DNA of 14,568 nt from Bryobacterales bacterium (GTDB lineage: Bacteria > Acidobacteriota > Terriglobia > Bryobacterales > Bryobacteraceae). Positions 7,333 to 13,371 of this stretch are shown piece after piece. The translations under genes and the position numbers were made by a program. Under the pieces are notes generated by a model. That model saw nothing but the letters and a program-made list of their open reading frames with translations. It did not search any database and was not told the DNA's origin. Location of the stretch: contig JAUZEU010000174.1 in assembly GCA_030838885.1 (NCBI GenBank), positions 1 to 14,568 on the forward strand, read 5' to 3'. Position 1 is the stretch's first letter; each line of letters opens with the position of its first letter.

Positions 7333-7399
7333 ACACCTGTTTCAATGCCCGCCGGCGCCCGTTTCATCCGGCGACCGCTTTTTATTTTGGGGGGATTAC

Positions 7400-7531
7400 T
7401 TATTTACGGGAGCCGCTCTTCAGATTCTTCAAACGCGTCTGGCGCATCTTCGCCTTCTTGCGCTTGGGCTTGCTGATGATGAAGGTGCCGCTGCCAATGT
7501 ATTCGGATTTGTAAAGCTTATCTTCTGCCAA
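7400..7531 (-). CDS. Small basic protein of 43 residues
   Basis: This short frame reads LAEDKLYKSEYIGSGTFIIS and then KPKRKKAKMRQTRLKNLKSG with SRK at the end. A neutral first half with beta-like character is followed by a strongly basic tail, as in nucleic-acid- or ribosome-associated small proteins. It begins at TTG 7531, with GGAG nine bases ahead. A TACAAT -10-like box lies at 7576-7571 on the same strand, upstream. A longer reading through the frame gives unlike, low-complexity sequence antisense to the next gene. I cannot name it. It lies 67 bases ahead of the peroxiredoxin gene and could share its transcript. Confidence 0.55.
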   Translation of the reverse strand: MAEDKLYKSEYIGSGTFIISKPKRKKAKMRQTRLKNLKSGSRK

Positions 7532-7661
7532 GTTGTGATACTCCGTTCGAGGGTTAAGTTTTGAACTTTTATTGTAGCGCGGGCACTTCTGAACGACACT
7601 AGAAGAATAGATGGGTCTCGCGGGACGCTGGGAACGGGGTTTCAGAATTCCGGGTTGGAAC

Positions 7662-8933
7662 ATGGGGGCATGCCGGGTTTTTGTAACCGCTCTGGTCGCT
7701 GCCTTCTGCGCCTGCGCGCAGGTTATCGAAGCGGCTCCCGCTAAACTTCCTACAGCCGCCGAAATCGATTCCGTCCTCCATAGTCTTTCCGATATCACCG
7801 GATTCCGGATTCACAAGCGTCTGCCGTTTCAGATGGTTACCCGCGATGAGGTAAACAAGTTCCTGAAGGAGCAAATTCGCCGATCTGTGAAGCCCGAAGA
7901 ACTGCGCGCCGAAGAGACTACCCTCCGCAAGTTCGGATTCGTCCCCGCAGACTTCGATCTGAAGAAGACCACCATCGATCTGCTCACCGAACAGGCTGCC
8001 GCGTTCTACGATTTCCATCGCAAGAAGCTTTTCATCTCGGACTGGGCAAACCAGAATATGCGCGAAGTCGCTATCGTTCACGAACTGGCCCATGCACTGG
8101 CCGACCAAAACTTCCCTATTCAAAAGTTCCTCTCAGAGAGTAGTGAGGACAGCGAGCAGTCGCTGGCCCGCGAAACCGTCGTGGAAGGTCAAGCCTCCTG
8201 GCTCATGATTGAGTACGGAGCCCGCCGCTCCGGGCGTACCCTGAAAGATCCGGAAACCGCCAGCGACTTACTACGTGACCAGCCCGATAGCGCGGCGGAT
8301 GACAGCACCTATCCCGTCTTCAGCAAAGCGCCGCTTTACATTCGGCGCACCTTGATGTTTCCGTACGAAGAAGGCGAGAAGTTTCAACAGGCCGTGTTCC
8401 TGAAGGAGGGCAAAGGCGCATTCGCCCGCCTCTTTGATCAGCCTCCCGTGTCGACGGCCCAAGTCATTCACCCGGACCGCTACTTCGCGAAAGTCGCCTC
8501 CACCAGGCCCGAACTCCCCAAGCCAATCCGGCACGCCAAGGCCTTCGTCGGCGGTTCCGTAGGAGAACTCGATCAGCGAATCCTGCTCCAGCAATATGTC
8601 GATACATACTCGGCCGATACCCTAGCCCCCAAACTCAAAGGCGCCACTTACAGGATCGACGAGATGAAGCCGGATCGCCGCCAGATGTTGATCTATGTCT
8701 CCGAATGGCAGGACGAGAAATCTGCCGGCCAGTACTTCGACGCGTATCAGCGGATCCTCCGCGGCAAGTGGAAGCAACTGGAAGTCAGCGCCGAGAACGA
8801 CAGTATGTTTTCAGGCAAAAGCGAAGACGGGTACTTCTCCGTCGTTCTCAAAGGGACGAAAGTTCTGAGTTCCGAAGGTTTTGTGGCGCCGATTCCGGTC
8901 GATTCTTCTCCCTCCCGTTCGACTAACGATTAA
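7662..8933 (+). CDS. Secreted zinc metallopeptidase-like protein
   Basis: This exported 423-residue protein has an HExxH zinc site and is probably a peptidase or a relative of unknown activity. A signal peptide spans about 1-24 (hydrophobic VFVTALVAAFCACA). TEQAAAFYDFHRKKLFI (about 109-125) precedes VHELAHALADQNF, with His140, Glu141 and His144. RETVVEGQASW follows, and its Glu175 is a candidate third zinc ligand. This order (FYD, HELAHALADQ, EGQA) fits a family of unnamed bacterial metallopeptidase-like proteins that I recall only by pattern. The start at 7662 is chosen because it puts the signal peptide at the N-terminus; ATG 7611 would add 17 unusual residues. A DGPF gene follows 13 bases after the stop, probably in the same transcript. 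Confidence 0.75.
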   Translation: MGACRVFVTALVAAFCACAQVIEAAPAKLPTAAEIDSVLHSLSDITGFRIHKRLPFQMVTRDEVNKFLKEQIRRSVKPEELRAEETTLRKFGFVPADFDLKKTTIDLLTEQAAAFYDFHRKKLFISDWANQNMREVAIVHELAHALADQNFPIQKFLSESSEDSEQSLARETVVEGQASWLMIEYGARRSGRTLKDPETASDLLRDQPDSAADDSTYPVFSKAPLYIRRTLMFPYEEGEKFQQAVFLKEGKGAFARLFDQPPVSTAQVIHPDRYFAKVASTRPELPKPIRHAKAFVGGSVGELDQRILLQQYVDTYSADTLAPKLKGATYRIDEMKPDRRQMLIYVSEWQDEKSAGQYFDAYQRILRGKWKQLEVSAENDSMFSGKSEDGYFSVVLKGTKVLSSEGFVAPIPVDSSPSRSTND

Positions 8934-8946
8934 AGGAGCTACAAGA

Positions 8947-9360
8947 ATGAGATTCATGATGATCGTGAGAGCCACCAAAGACTCGGAAGCCGGCGTCATG
9001 CCCAGTAACGAACTTATAGAGGCGATGGGCAAGTTTAATGAGGAGATGGTGAACGCCGGCGTCCTGCTCGCCGGGGAGGGGCTTCAGGCCAGTTCGAAAG
9101 GCGCCCGCGTCCATTTCTCCGGTGGCAAACCGACAGTAATCGACGGGCCTTTCGCCGAGACAAAAGAACTGATAGCCGGATACTGGCTCATCCAGGTGAA
9201 GTCAAAAGAAGAAGCAATTCACTGGGCAACCAGGGCTCCTGCTCCGTTCGGAAATGATCAGGACGGCGAGATCGAAATCCGCCAGCTCTTCGAATCGTCG
9301 GACTTTCCTTCAGAAGCCGAGCACGAACAAATGCTCCGCGACCGGATCGCAGCCAGATAA
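8947..9360 (+). CDS. YCII-related DGPF-domain protein
   Basis: This is a small cytoplasmic protein of the YCII/DGPF family with a dimeric ferredoxin-like fold and no firmly known reaction. It has 137 residues, starts MRFMMIVRATKDSEAG, and carries the hallmark DGPFAETKE at 66-74 followed by GYWLIQVKSKEEAIHW. The ATG follows AAGGAG at an ideal distance. Relatives are usually encoded beside ECF42 sigma factors; here the ECF42 gene lies about 4 kb away with its own DGPF gene, and this copy sits behind a metallopeptidase-like gene instead. A strong hairpin follows 27 bases after the stop. Confidence 0.9.
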   Translation: MRFMMIVRATKDSEAGVMPSNELIEAMGKFNEEMVNAGVLLAGEGLQASSKGARVHFSGGKPTVIDGPFAETKELIAGYWLIQVKSKEEAIHWATRAPAPFGNDQDGEIEIRQLFESSDFPSEAEHEQMLRDRIAAR

Positions 9361-9387
9361 CAACTGTCGGGCGGACCAACGCTAACG

Positions 9388-9418
9388 TGCGGTCGCAGCC
9401 AACCCGGCCGCGACCGCA
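9388..9418. terminator. Strong hairpin between convergent genes
   Basis: TGCGGTCGC (9388-9396) pairs perfectly with GCGACCGCA (9410-9418). Inside it GCC and GGC can pair past one A/C mismatch, leaving an AACCC loop. It lies between the DGPF stop (9360) and the stop of the minus-strand cytochrome-like gene (9424). There is no T-tract on either side, so it may act bidirectionally or with other factors. Confidence 0.6.
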
Positions 9419-9423
9419 GGCTG

Positions 9424-10689
9424 TCACTTCTTGCTCGGAGGGCTGGCAGGCATGATGCCCAGCATCCAGGAGAAGTCCTGCGAAACCCAGGTACCTCCAC
9501 CCTGCGCGGGTAAAGGGGCCTTGCCTGGTGTCCCGATCGGCGGTGTGCCCGGGAAATTGCCGAAATTCGGGTTTTCCTGGTTGGCGGTGCTTACCATCGC
9601 ATAGGAGTGGCACGTTATGCACGACGCCTGATGGGGGAGAACCCCGGCGTTGAACTCGACAAACGAATTGCCGAGCTGGATCGCGTTGTTGCTGGCATCG
9701 ACATAGGTGGACTGGGCGGCGACGAGACGGTAGTTCTGAAATTGTTTTGGAAGACCGGCCTCGACCATCAGCGCCGTCAGAGCAGGGCTTGCGGCCGTAG
9801 CCTGGCCGGTACTTGACGGCGGGATGGATCCCCAGGGATCGCTACACGAGGTGTAAAGATCGGGATTACAGCGATTCGGGTTGGTCACAGCGTTCTGCGG
9901 CTCGAATGTCGCCCAAAGCCAATTCGGAAGTAATTTGGACGATACGTGGATGCCGACCAAGGCGTAGCATGTGCCGGAGATGTTTTCGACATAAACGCCG
10001 ACGGGAGGGTTTGTGGCGCAATTGAACGTATTGTTCAAAGATGTGGCGGGCAGCCAGTCTGCTTTTATTTCGACTGCCGGGGTTGGGAAAGTTATCGGTG
10101 CTGACGCGGAGTAGGCGACCTGGCCTTTCAGATTCGTCAGCGTGGCGCCCGCAGCCGGAGCTTTGACGAAAGAAGCATCCGATGGATCGGCAAACACTTC
10201 CTCGCAAAAGTGGGCGCCGGAGGTGAGATTTTTCGGCACAAAAGGTTTCAACGCTGCAGGGGCATTCGCGGTGGTGGTCATTGCGTTGCATCCCCCTGGC
10301 GTGGCTGCGGCGGAATCCTTTATTGCGGCAGGCCGCATCAGCTTTTGGCGAAGCCGGCTGCCGTGCAAGTGGCGAGCCGGAGCTGTCGCGGTTAAATTTG
10401 CGGCAGGAGAACACCCGGGGCTATCGGGCTGTTCGAAACAGGTTTGCTCGGTCCAGGTCTCCCATTTGAGTTGCCCGTTCACCGGACAACTCGCGGCTAC
10501 GAATAGCTGCCAGGCCGTCTGTTCTTTGCTTCCCGCCATGACAGTTGGGAGAGCGCACACCGTTGCCGCAGGCGGGGCAGCGGCCGTCGTCGCCTCGGGT
10601 GCTCGCGAAGTACACGAAAGCTCGAGGCATACGGCGGCTGCCAGCATAGCAGCCGGCGCAACCGTATTTCGAATTCGTCGTTCAATCAA
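9424..10689 (-). CDS. Secreted single-haem c-type cytochrome-like protein
   Basis: This exported 421-residue protein has one haem attachment motif, CITCH (Cys357, Cys360, His361), close to the C-terminus. The N-terminus has a hydrophobic segment (about 10-25) ending ELSCTS, which resembles a lipoprotein site at Cys26, although the glutamate two residues before the serine makes the lipobox irregular. Fourteen cysteines are present, so disulfides are likely. PNWLWATFEPQNAV (255-268) and AWQLFVAASCP (59-69) recall a group of large bacterial cytochrome-like proteins without assigned reaction. The start is TTG 10689, supported by GGAG nine bases ahead; ATG at codon 15 is less likely because it would remove the charged start of the signal. 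No partner oxidoreductase lies nearby. Confidence 0.75.
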   Translation of the reverse strand: MIERRIRNTVAPAAMLAAAVCLELSCTSRAPEATTAAAPPAATVCALPTVMAGSKEQTAWQLFVAASCPVNGQLKWETWTEQTCFEQPDSPGCSPAANLTATAPARHLHGSRLRQKLMRPAAIKDSAAATPGGCNAMTTTANAPAALKPFVPKNLTSGAHFCEEVFADPSDASFVKAPAAGATLTNLKGQVAYSASAPITFPTPAVEIKADWLPATSLNNTFNCATNPPVGVYVENISGTCYALVGIHVSSKLLPNWLWATFEPQNAVTNPNRCNPDLYTSCSDPWGSIPPSSTGQATAASPALTALMVEAGLPKQFQNYRLVAAQSTYVDASNNAIQLGNSFVEFNAGVLPHQASCITCHSYAMVSTANQENPNFGNFPGTPPIGTPGKAPLPAQGGGTWVSQDFSWMLGIMPASPPSKK

Positions 10690-10731
10690 ATCTTTGTCTC
10701 CAATTCGGAATTCCCGCTACTCTCAACCGGA

Positions 10732-10746
10732 CATTTCCCGGAAATG
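10732..10746. promoter_or_regulatory. Perfect inverted repeat, candidate operator
   Basis: CATTTCC, one C, then GGAAATG: a perfect 7-1-7 inverted repeat 43 bases upstream of the TTG start of the cytochrome-like gene. Position and symmetry fit a dimeric repressor or activator site. It is too short for a terminator and I do not recognise its regulator. Confidence 0.4.
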
Positions 10747-10820
10747 AGATATCAAATTGGCTGAATATTATCATAATTGTGACGCGGCGTGGGCGGGATA
10801 TATACAAGTAGTCATTTTGG

Positions 10821-11036
10821 ATGGTCCGCTTAAGAGGCGGCCCACCCACAGAAGTGAAACGGTTTAAGGGCGTTCACAAGGGTGAACAGTGGGCATTGAC
10901 AGGCGAGATAACCAATTGCGCAGCTCTTTCCATAGATGCGATTAAGCTGGATTTAGAAAACCTGTTACTGCGAATTGTGAGGCGTAATCCGGGAATCAGG
11001 ATACGGAGTGTAGACGGAAGTGTCTGTGAAATCTGA
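10821..11036 (+). CDS. Doubtful small ORF
   Basis: This 71-residue frame is basic and resembles no family I know. Its codons (AGA, AGG, ATA, TTA) are unlike those of the neighbouring genes, which suggests either foreign origin or non-coding DNA. ATG 10821 has no clear ribosome site. It lies between two minus-strand genes in an AT-richer patch. Confidence 0.25.
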   Translation: MVRLRGGPPTEVKRFKGVHKGEQWALTGEITNCAALSIDAIKLDLENLLLRIVRRNPGIRIRSVDGSVCEI

Positions 11037-11068
11037 CGTTCCAGGTTGACGACGGGTAGCCGGGAATT

Positions 11069-11452
11069 CTAAGCGCGCCCCAGCACTGATTCCCGAACCC
11101 GCCGATCCCGCAAAAACAACCCGCCCCAAACAACGATCCCCACGTAGACCGCAAACAGAACGTGGCTGAAAAGCGGATTACCCACTCGCACCTGCGTGGC
11201 TACAGCGCCGCCCAGATACCCCGTTAACAAAATCGCCCCTAAAACCGCCGTTCGCGGAATGATGTAGAGCAGCGTGCAAATCAGCAGCAGCAGCCCGAGC
11301 CCGAATACTACGCCCTCCGGATAGCCCAACTGCACCGTGCCTTCAACGGCAGGCTTCGCCCGCACGAGTTTCATCGCGGCATCCATCAGGAGAAACAAGG
11401 TTACCAGTCCGCTCAGCACCCGCCCTGTCCATACCACCCCTTTGCCCCTCAC
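11069..11452 (-). CDS. DoxX-like small membrane protein
   Basis: This is an inner-membrane protein of about 127 residues with four predicted helices (about 8-27, 45-65, 68-86 and 96-115). TGYLGGAVATQVRVGNPLFS between helices three and four is typical of DoxX-like proteins. Some DoxX relatives belong to quinone-linked oxidoreductases, but this subgroup has no assigned role. The start is taken as GTG 11452, which overlaps the upstream TGA (GTGA) and lies six bases after a perfect GGAGG. A TTG at 11458 would touch the ribosome site and is less likely. It is the last gene of the propeller operon. Confidence 0.82.
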   Translation of the reverse strand: MRGKGVVWTGRVLSGLVTLFLLMDAAMKLVRAKPAVEGTVQLGYPEGVVFGLGLLLLICTLLYIIPRTAVLGAILLTGYLGGAVATQVRVGNPLFSHVLFAVYVGIVVWGGLFLRDRRVRESVLGRA

Positions 11453-11751
11453 CAGCAACCTCCTGCAATTGCCCCGACGATCAAAAACGGCTCCGCCCCG
11501 CGCGCCACGGCCTCAGGTAAAGGCGTATCCGGCGGCTCATGGGAGAAATCCTCTTCACACGCAAAGAACCGCACAAACGGTCGCCGCTCCTGCGTCACGT
11601 GATCTCGCAGCGTGCCCTTCAGCATCGGATAGCGAGCCTCCAGGGCATCCAGAATCGAACGCTGCGTCACGGGGCCTTCCACGTCAATCGTCACCTCGCC
11701 CCCCGCGCGTGACAGCGTTCGCAAATGAGCAGGCAAAACAACCCGAATCAT
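11449..11751 (-). CDS. MoaD/ThiS-like ubiquitin-fold protein
   Basis: This is a small beta-grasp protein of 100 residues. Relatives act as sulfur carriers (MoaD, ThiS) or protein modifiers after activation of a C-terminal Gly-Gly. The sequence starts MIRVVLPAHLRTL, has a central PFVRFFACEED, and ends FLIVGAIAGGCW. The diglycine is at 97-98, but two further residues, Cys-Trp, follow it, so activation by an E1-like enzyme would need trimming or does not occur. The start overlaps the propeller gene (ATGA) and the end overlaps the DoxX gene (GTGA). No E1-like, MoaE or thiazole gene lies in the window, so its target is unknown. Confidence 0.85.
   Translation of the reverse strand: MIRVVLPAHLRTLSRAGGEVTIDVEGPVTQRSILDALEARYPMLKGTLRDHVTQERRPFVRFFACEEDFSHEPPDTPLPEAVARGAEPFLIVGAIAGGCW
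11459..11463 (-). promoter_or_regulatory. Ribosome site embedded in the diglycine codons
   Basis: GGAGG on the minus strand lies six bases before the GTG of the DoxX-like gene. The same bases are part of the GGA GGT codons for the Gly-Gly end of the ubiquitin-fold protein. Confidence 0.75.
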
Positions 11752-12875
11752 GGCAGCGCCTGTACCTCAACAGAAAGCACCGCCGGCAAATCCCGCACAA
11801 TCGGAGTCCATGAATCCCCCGCGTTGCTTGACCCATAAACCTGCCCGCCCGTGGTCCCGAAGTAAACCCCGCACGGATCCAGTGAATCCACCGCCATCGC
11901 ATCGCGCAGCACGTTCACGTAACAATCGTTCTGCGGCAGCCCCTTCGTGAGCGCCTCCCACTCATTGCCACCCGTCCGGCTCCGATACACACGCAACTTC
12001 CCGTCCGGCGGAAAATGCAGGGAGTCGCTTTTGATTGGCACCACATAAATGGTCTCCGGTTCGTGTGCGTGAACATCGATCACGAACCCGAAATCCGTGG
12101 GCAGGTTCCCGCTCACCTCGTGCCACAAATCACCCGCATTGTCGCTGCGCATCACATCCCAATGCTTCTGCATAAACAGCACGCCAGGCCGCGACGGGTG
12201 CATCGCAATCCTGTGAACGCAGTGGCCCACTTCCGCATCCGGATCCGGAATGTACTCCGACTTCAGGCCCTGGTTAATCGGTTTCCACGTCTCACCGGCA
12301 TCGTCGGTGCGGAAAGCGCCCGCGGACGAGATCGCAATGAAAATCCGCCCCGGGGCACTCGGATCCAGCAGGATTGTATGGAGGCACATCCCGCCCGCGC
12401 CCGGCTGCCAGCGCGAACCCGACCCATGCCCGCGCAACCCCTCCAGTTCCTGCCACGATCCGCCGCCGTCCGTCGTACGGAACAACGCCGCATCCTCCAC
12501 ACCCGCGTAAACCGTGTCGGGATCCGTAAGCGACGGTTCCAGATGCCACACGCGTTTGAACTCCCAGGGATGCGGCTTGCCGTCATACCACTGGTGAGTG
12601 CCCGGCACACCCTCATAGACAAACTTGTTATCAACGGGCGCCCAGGTCTGGCCGCCGTCGTCCGAACGCTGAATGAGTTGCCCAAACCAGCTGCTCGATT
12701 GCGACGCATACAACCTGTTCGGATCCACCGGCGATCCCTTTACGTGGTAGATTTCCCACCCGGCGAAGTGTGGGCCGCTCACGTCCCACCGCTCGCGCTT
12801 CCCGTCTGAGGTCAGCACGAACGCACCCTTGCGCGTGCCCACCAGCACGCGTACCCCGTTTATTGTCTCTTTCAT
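11748..12875 (-). CDS. Six-Asp-box beta-propeller protein (BNR/sialidase-like)
   Basis: This 375-residue protein has six Asp-box (BNR) motifs of the S-x-D-x-G-x-x-W type: SDDGGQTW (71-78), TTDGGGSW (134-141), TDDAGETW (190-197), SDNAGDLW (244-251), SRTGGNEW (299-306) and SSNAGDSW (349-356). Spacing is about 50-60 residues, so a six-bladed propeller is likely. It has no signal peptide and should be cytoplasmic, unlike secreted sialidases or VPS10-type proteins, and I see no clear sialidase arginine triad. The start ATG 12875 follows GGAGG seven bases ahead; an upstream extension to 12923 would run through the candidate promoter. It is first in an operon with the ubiquitin-fold and DoxX genes. 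A scaffold or binding role is as likely as an enzyme. Confidence 0.85.
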   Translation of the reverse strand: MKETINGVRVLVGTRKGAFVLTSDGKRERWDVSGPHFAGWEIYHVKGSPVDPNRLYASQSSSWFGQLIQRSDDGGQTWAPVDNKFVYEGVPGTHQWYDGKPHPWEFKRVWHLEPSLTDPDTVYAGVEDAALFRTTDGGGSWQELEGLRGHGSGSRWQPGAGGMCLHTILLDPSAPGRIFIAISSAGAFRTDDAGETWKPINQGLKSEYIPDPDAEVGHCVHRIAMHPSRPGVLFMQKHWDVMRSDNAGDLWHEVSGNLPTDFGFVIDVHAHEPETIYVVPIKSDSLHFPPDGKLRVYRSRTGGNEWEALTKGLPQNDCYVNVLRDAMAVDSLDPCGVYFGTTGGQVYGSSNAGDSWTPIVRDLPAVLSVEVQALP

Positions 12876-12895
12876 GCGCTTGCCTCCATCGGAAA

Positions 12896-12922
12896 GTCGA
12901 ACGGCAACGCGCCCGATCGACA
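12896..12922 (-). promoter_or_regulatory. Candidate ECF42-type promoter for the propeller operon
   Basis: On the minus strand TGTCGA (12922-12917), 17 bases, then CGAC (12899-12896). I recall TGTCGA at -35 and CG(A/T)C at -10 as the motif reported for ECF42 sigma factors in Streptomyces. A start near 12889 would give a leader of about 14 bases containing the GGAGG. It sits in the 59-base gap after the DGPF gene. Single occurrences of TGTCGA are common by chance in GC-rich DNA, so the match rests on the pair plus position. Confidence 0.5.
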
Positions 12923-12934
12923 CTCGAACAAAAT

Positions 12935-13324
12935 TTATTTTTCTGCCGCGGCCACCCTCGTCGACGCAGGCCCGTCCGGCAACCCTGTCAGCTCGACCAC
13001 CGGCCGGATTTCGATAGTACCCTGCCGCGCGCCCGGAATCCTGCCCGCAATCCCGATCGCCTCATCGAGATCCTGTGCGTCAATCATAAAGTACCCGCCC
13101 AATTGCTCCCGCGTCTCCGCGAACGGGCCGTCGGTCACCACCCGCCTGCCCTCGCGCACCCGGACACTGGTCGCCGTCGACACCGAATTCAGCGGCGCCG
13201 CAGCTACATACTTTCCGGTCCGGTCGAGTTCCTGCGTTAACCGGGTCGATTCCACATAGCAGGCCTCCCGCTCCGCTTGATCCAACGCCTGCTCATCCAT
13301 GTAAATCAGCAGCATGTACCTCAT
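12935..13324 (-). CDS. YCII-related DGPF-domain protein beside ECF42
   Basis: This is a 129-residue DGPF/YCII family protein, starting MRYMLLIYMDEQAL, with DGPFAETREQLGGYFMID (65-82) as the family core. These proteins have no settled biochemical role but are the standard neighbours of ECF42 sigma factors and are thought to be their targets. The ATG at 13324 follows an AAGGAAGGAA ribosome site. It diverges from the ECF42 gene across 47 bases. The propeller operon follows on the same strand after 59 bases, so read-through is possible besides its own candidate promoter. Confidence 0.92.
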   Translation of the reverse strand: MRYMLLIYMDEQALDQAEREACYVESTRLTQELDRTGKYVAAAPLNSVSTATSVRVREGRRVVTDGPFAETREQLGGYFMIDAQDLDEAIGIAGRIPGARQGTIEIRPVVELTGLPDGPASTRVAAAEK

Positions 13325-13371
13325 ATCTGGTTCCTTCCTTTGCCTATGAGAGCATTATTTACCATCAAGGT

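Larger units (their letters stand above)
10690..11068. other. 379-base stretch without a confident gene
   Basis: It contains the upstream region of the cytochrome-like gene (inverted repeat at 10732-10746), an AT-rich block around 10755-10815 that differs from the GC-rich surroundings, and one weak short reading frame (10821-11036). No RNA gene or mobile-element end was seen. Confidence 0.6.

Noticed and set aside
7100..7345. Alternative minus-strand frame starting at 7345
   Set aside because: Overlaps the peroxiredoxin gene in another frame and lacks any domain; the peroxiredoxin ATG at 7332 explains the region.
7350..7373. CGCCGG...CCGGCG inverted repeat before a T-rich stretch
   Set aside because: On the plus strand it would terminate nothing; on the minus strand it is in the peroxiredoxin leader with a 12-base loop and only six pairs. 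Too weak to call.
8449..8602. Further TGTCGA hexamers at 8449-8454 and 8597-8602 (and at 13182-13177 on the minus strand)
   Set aside because: All lie inside coding sequence and none has CG[AT]C at 17 bases; chance occurrences.
10757..10771. TGAATATTATCATAA as a possible ARG box
   Set aside because: Only the left half matches; the right half TCATA does not fit ATTCA, and no arginine gene is adjacent.
12015..12809. 264-codon plus-strand frame opposite the propeller gene
   Set aside because: The six Asp boxes on the minus strand are unmistakable; the plus frame is a His/Arg/Pro-rich shadow.
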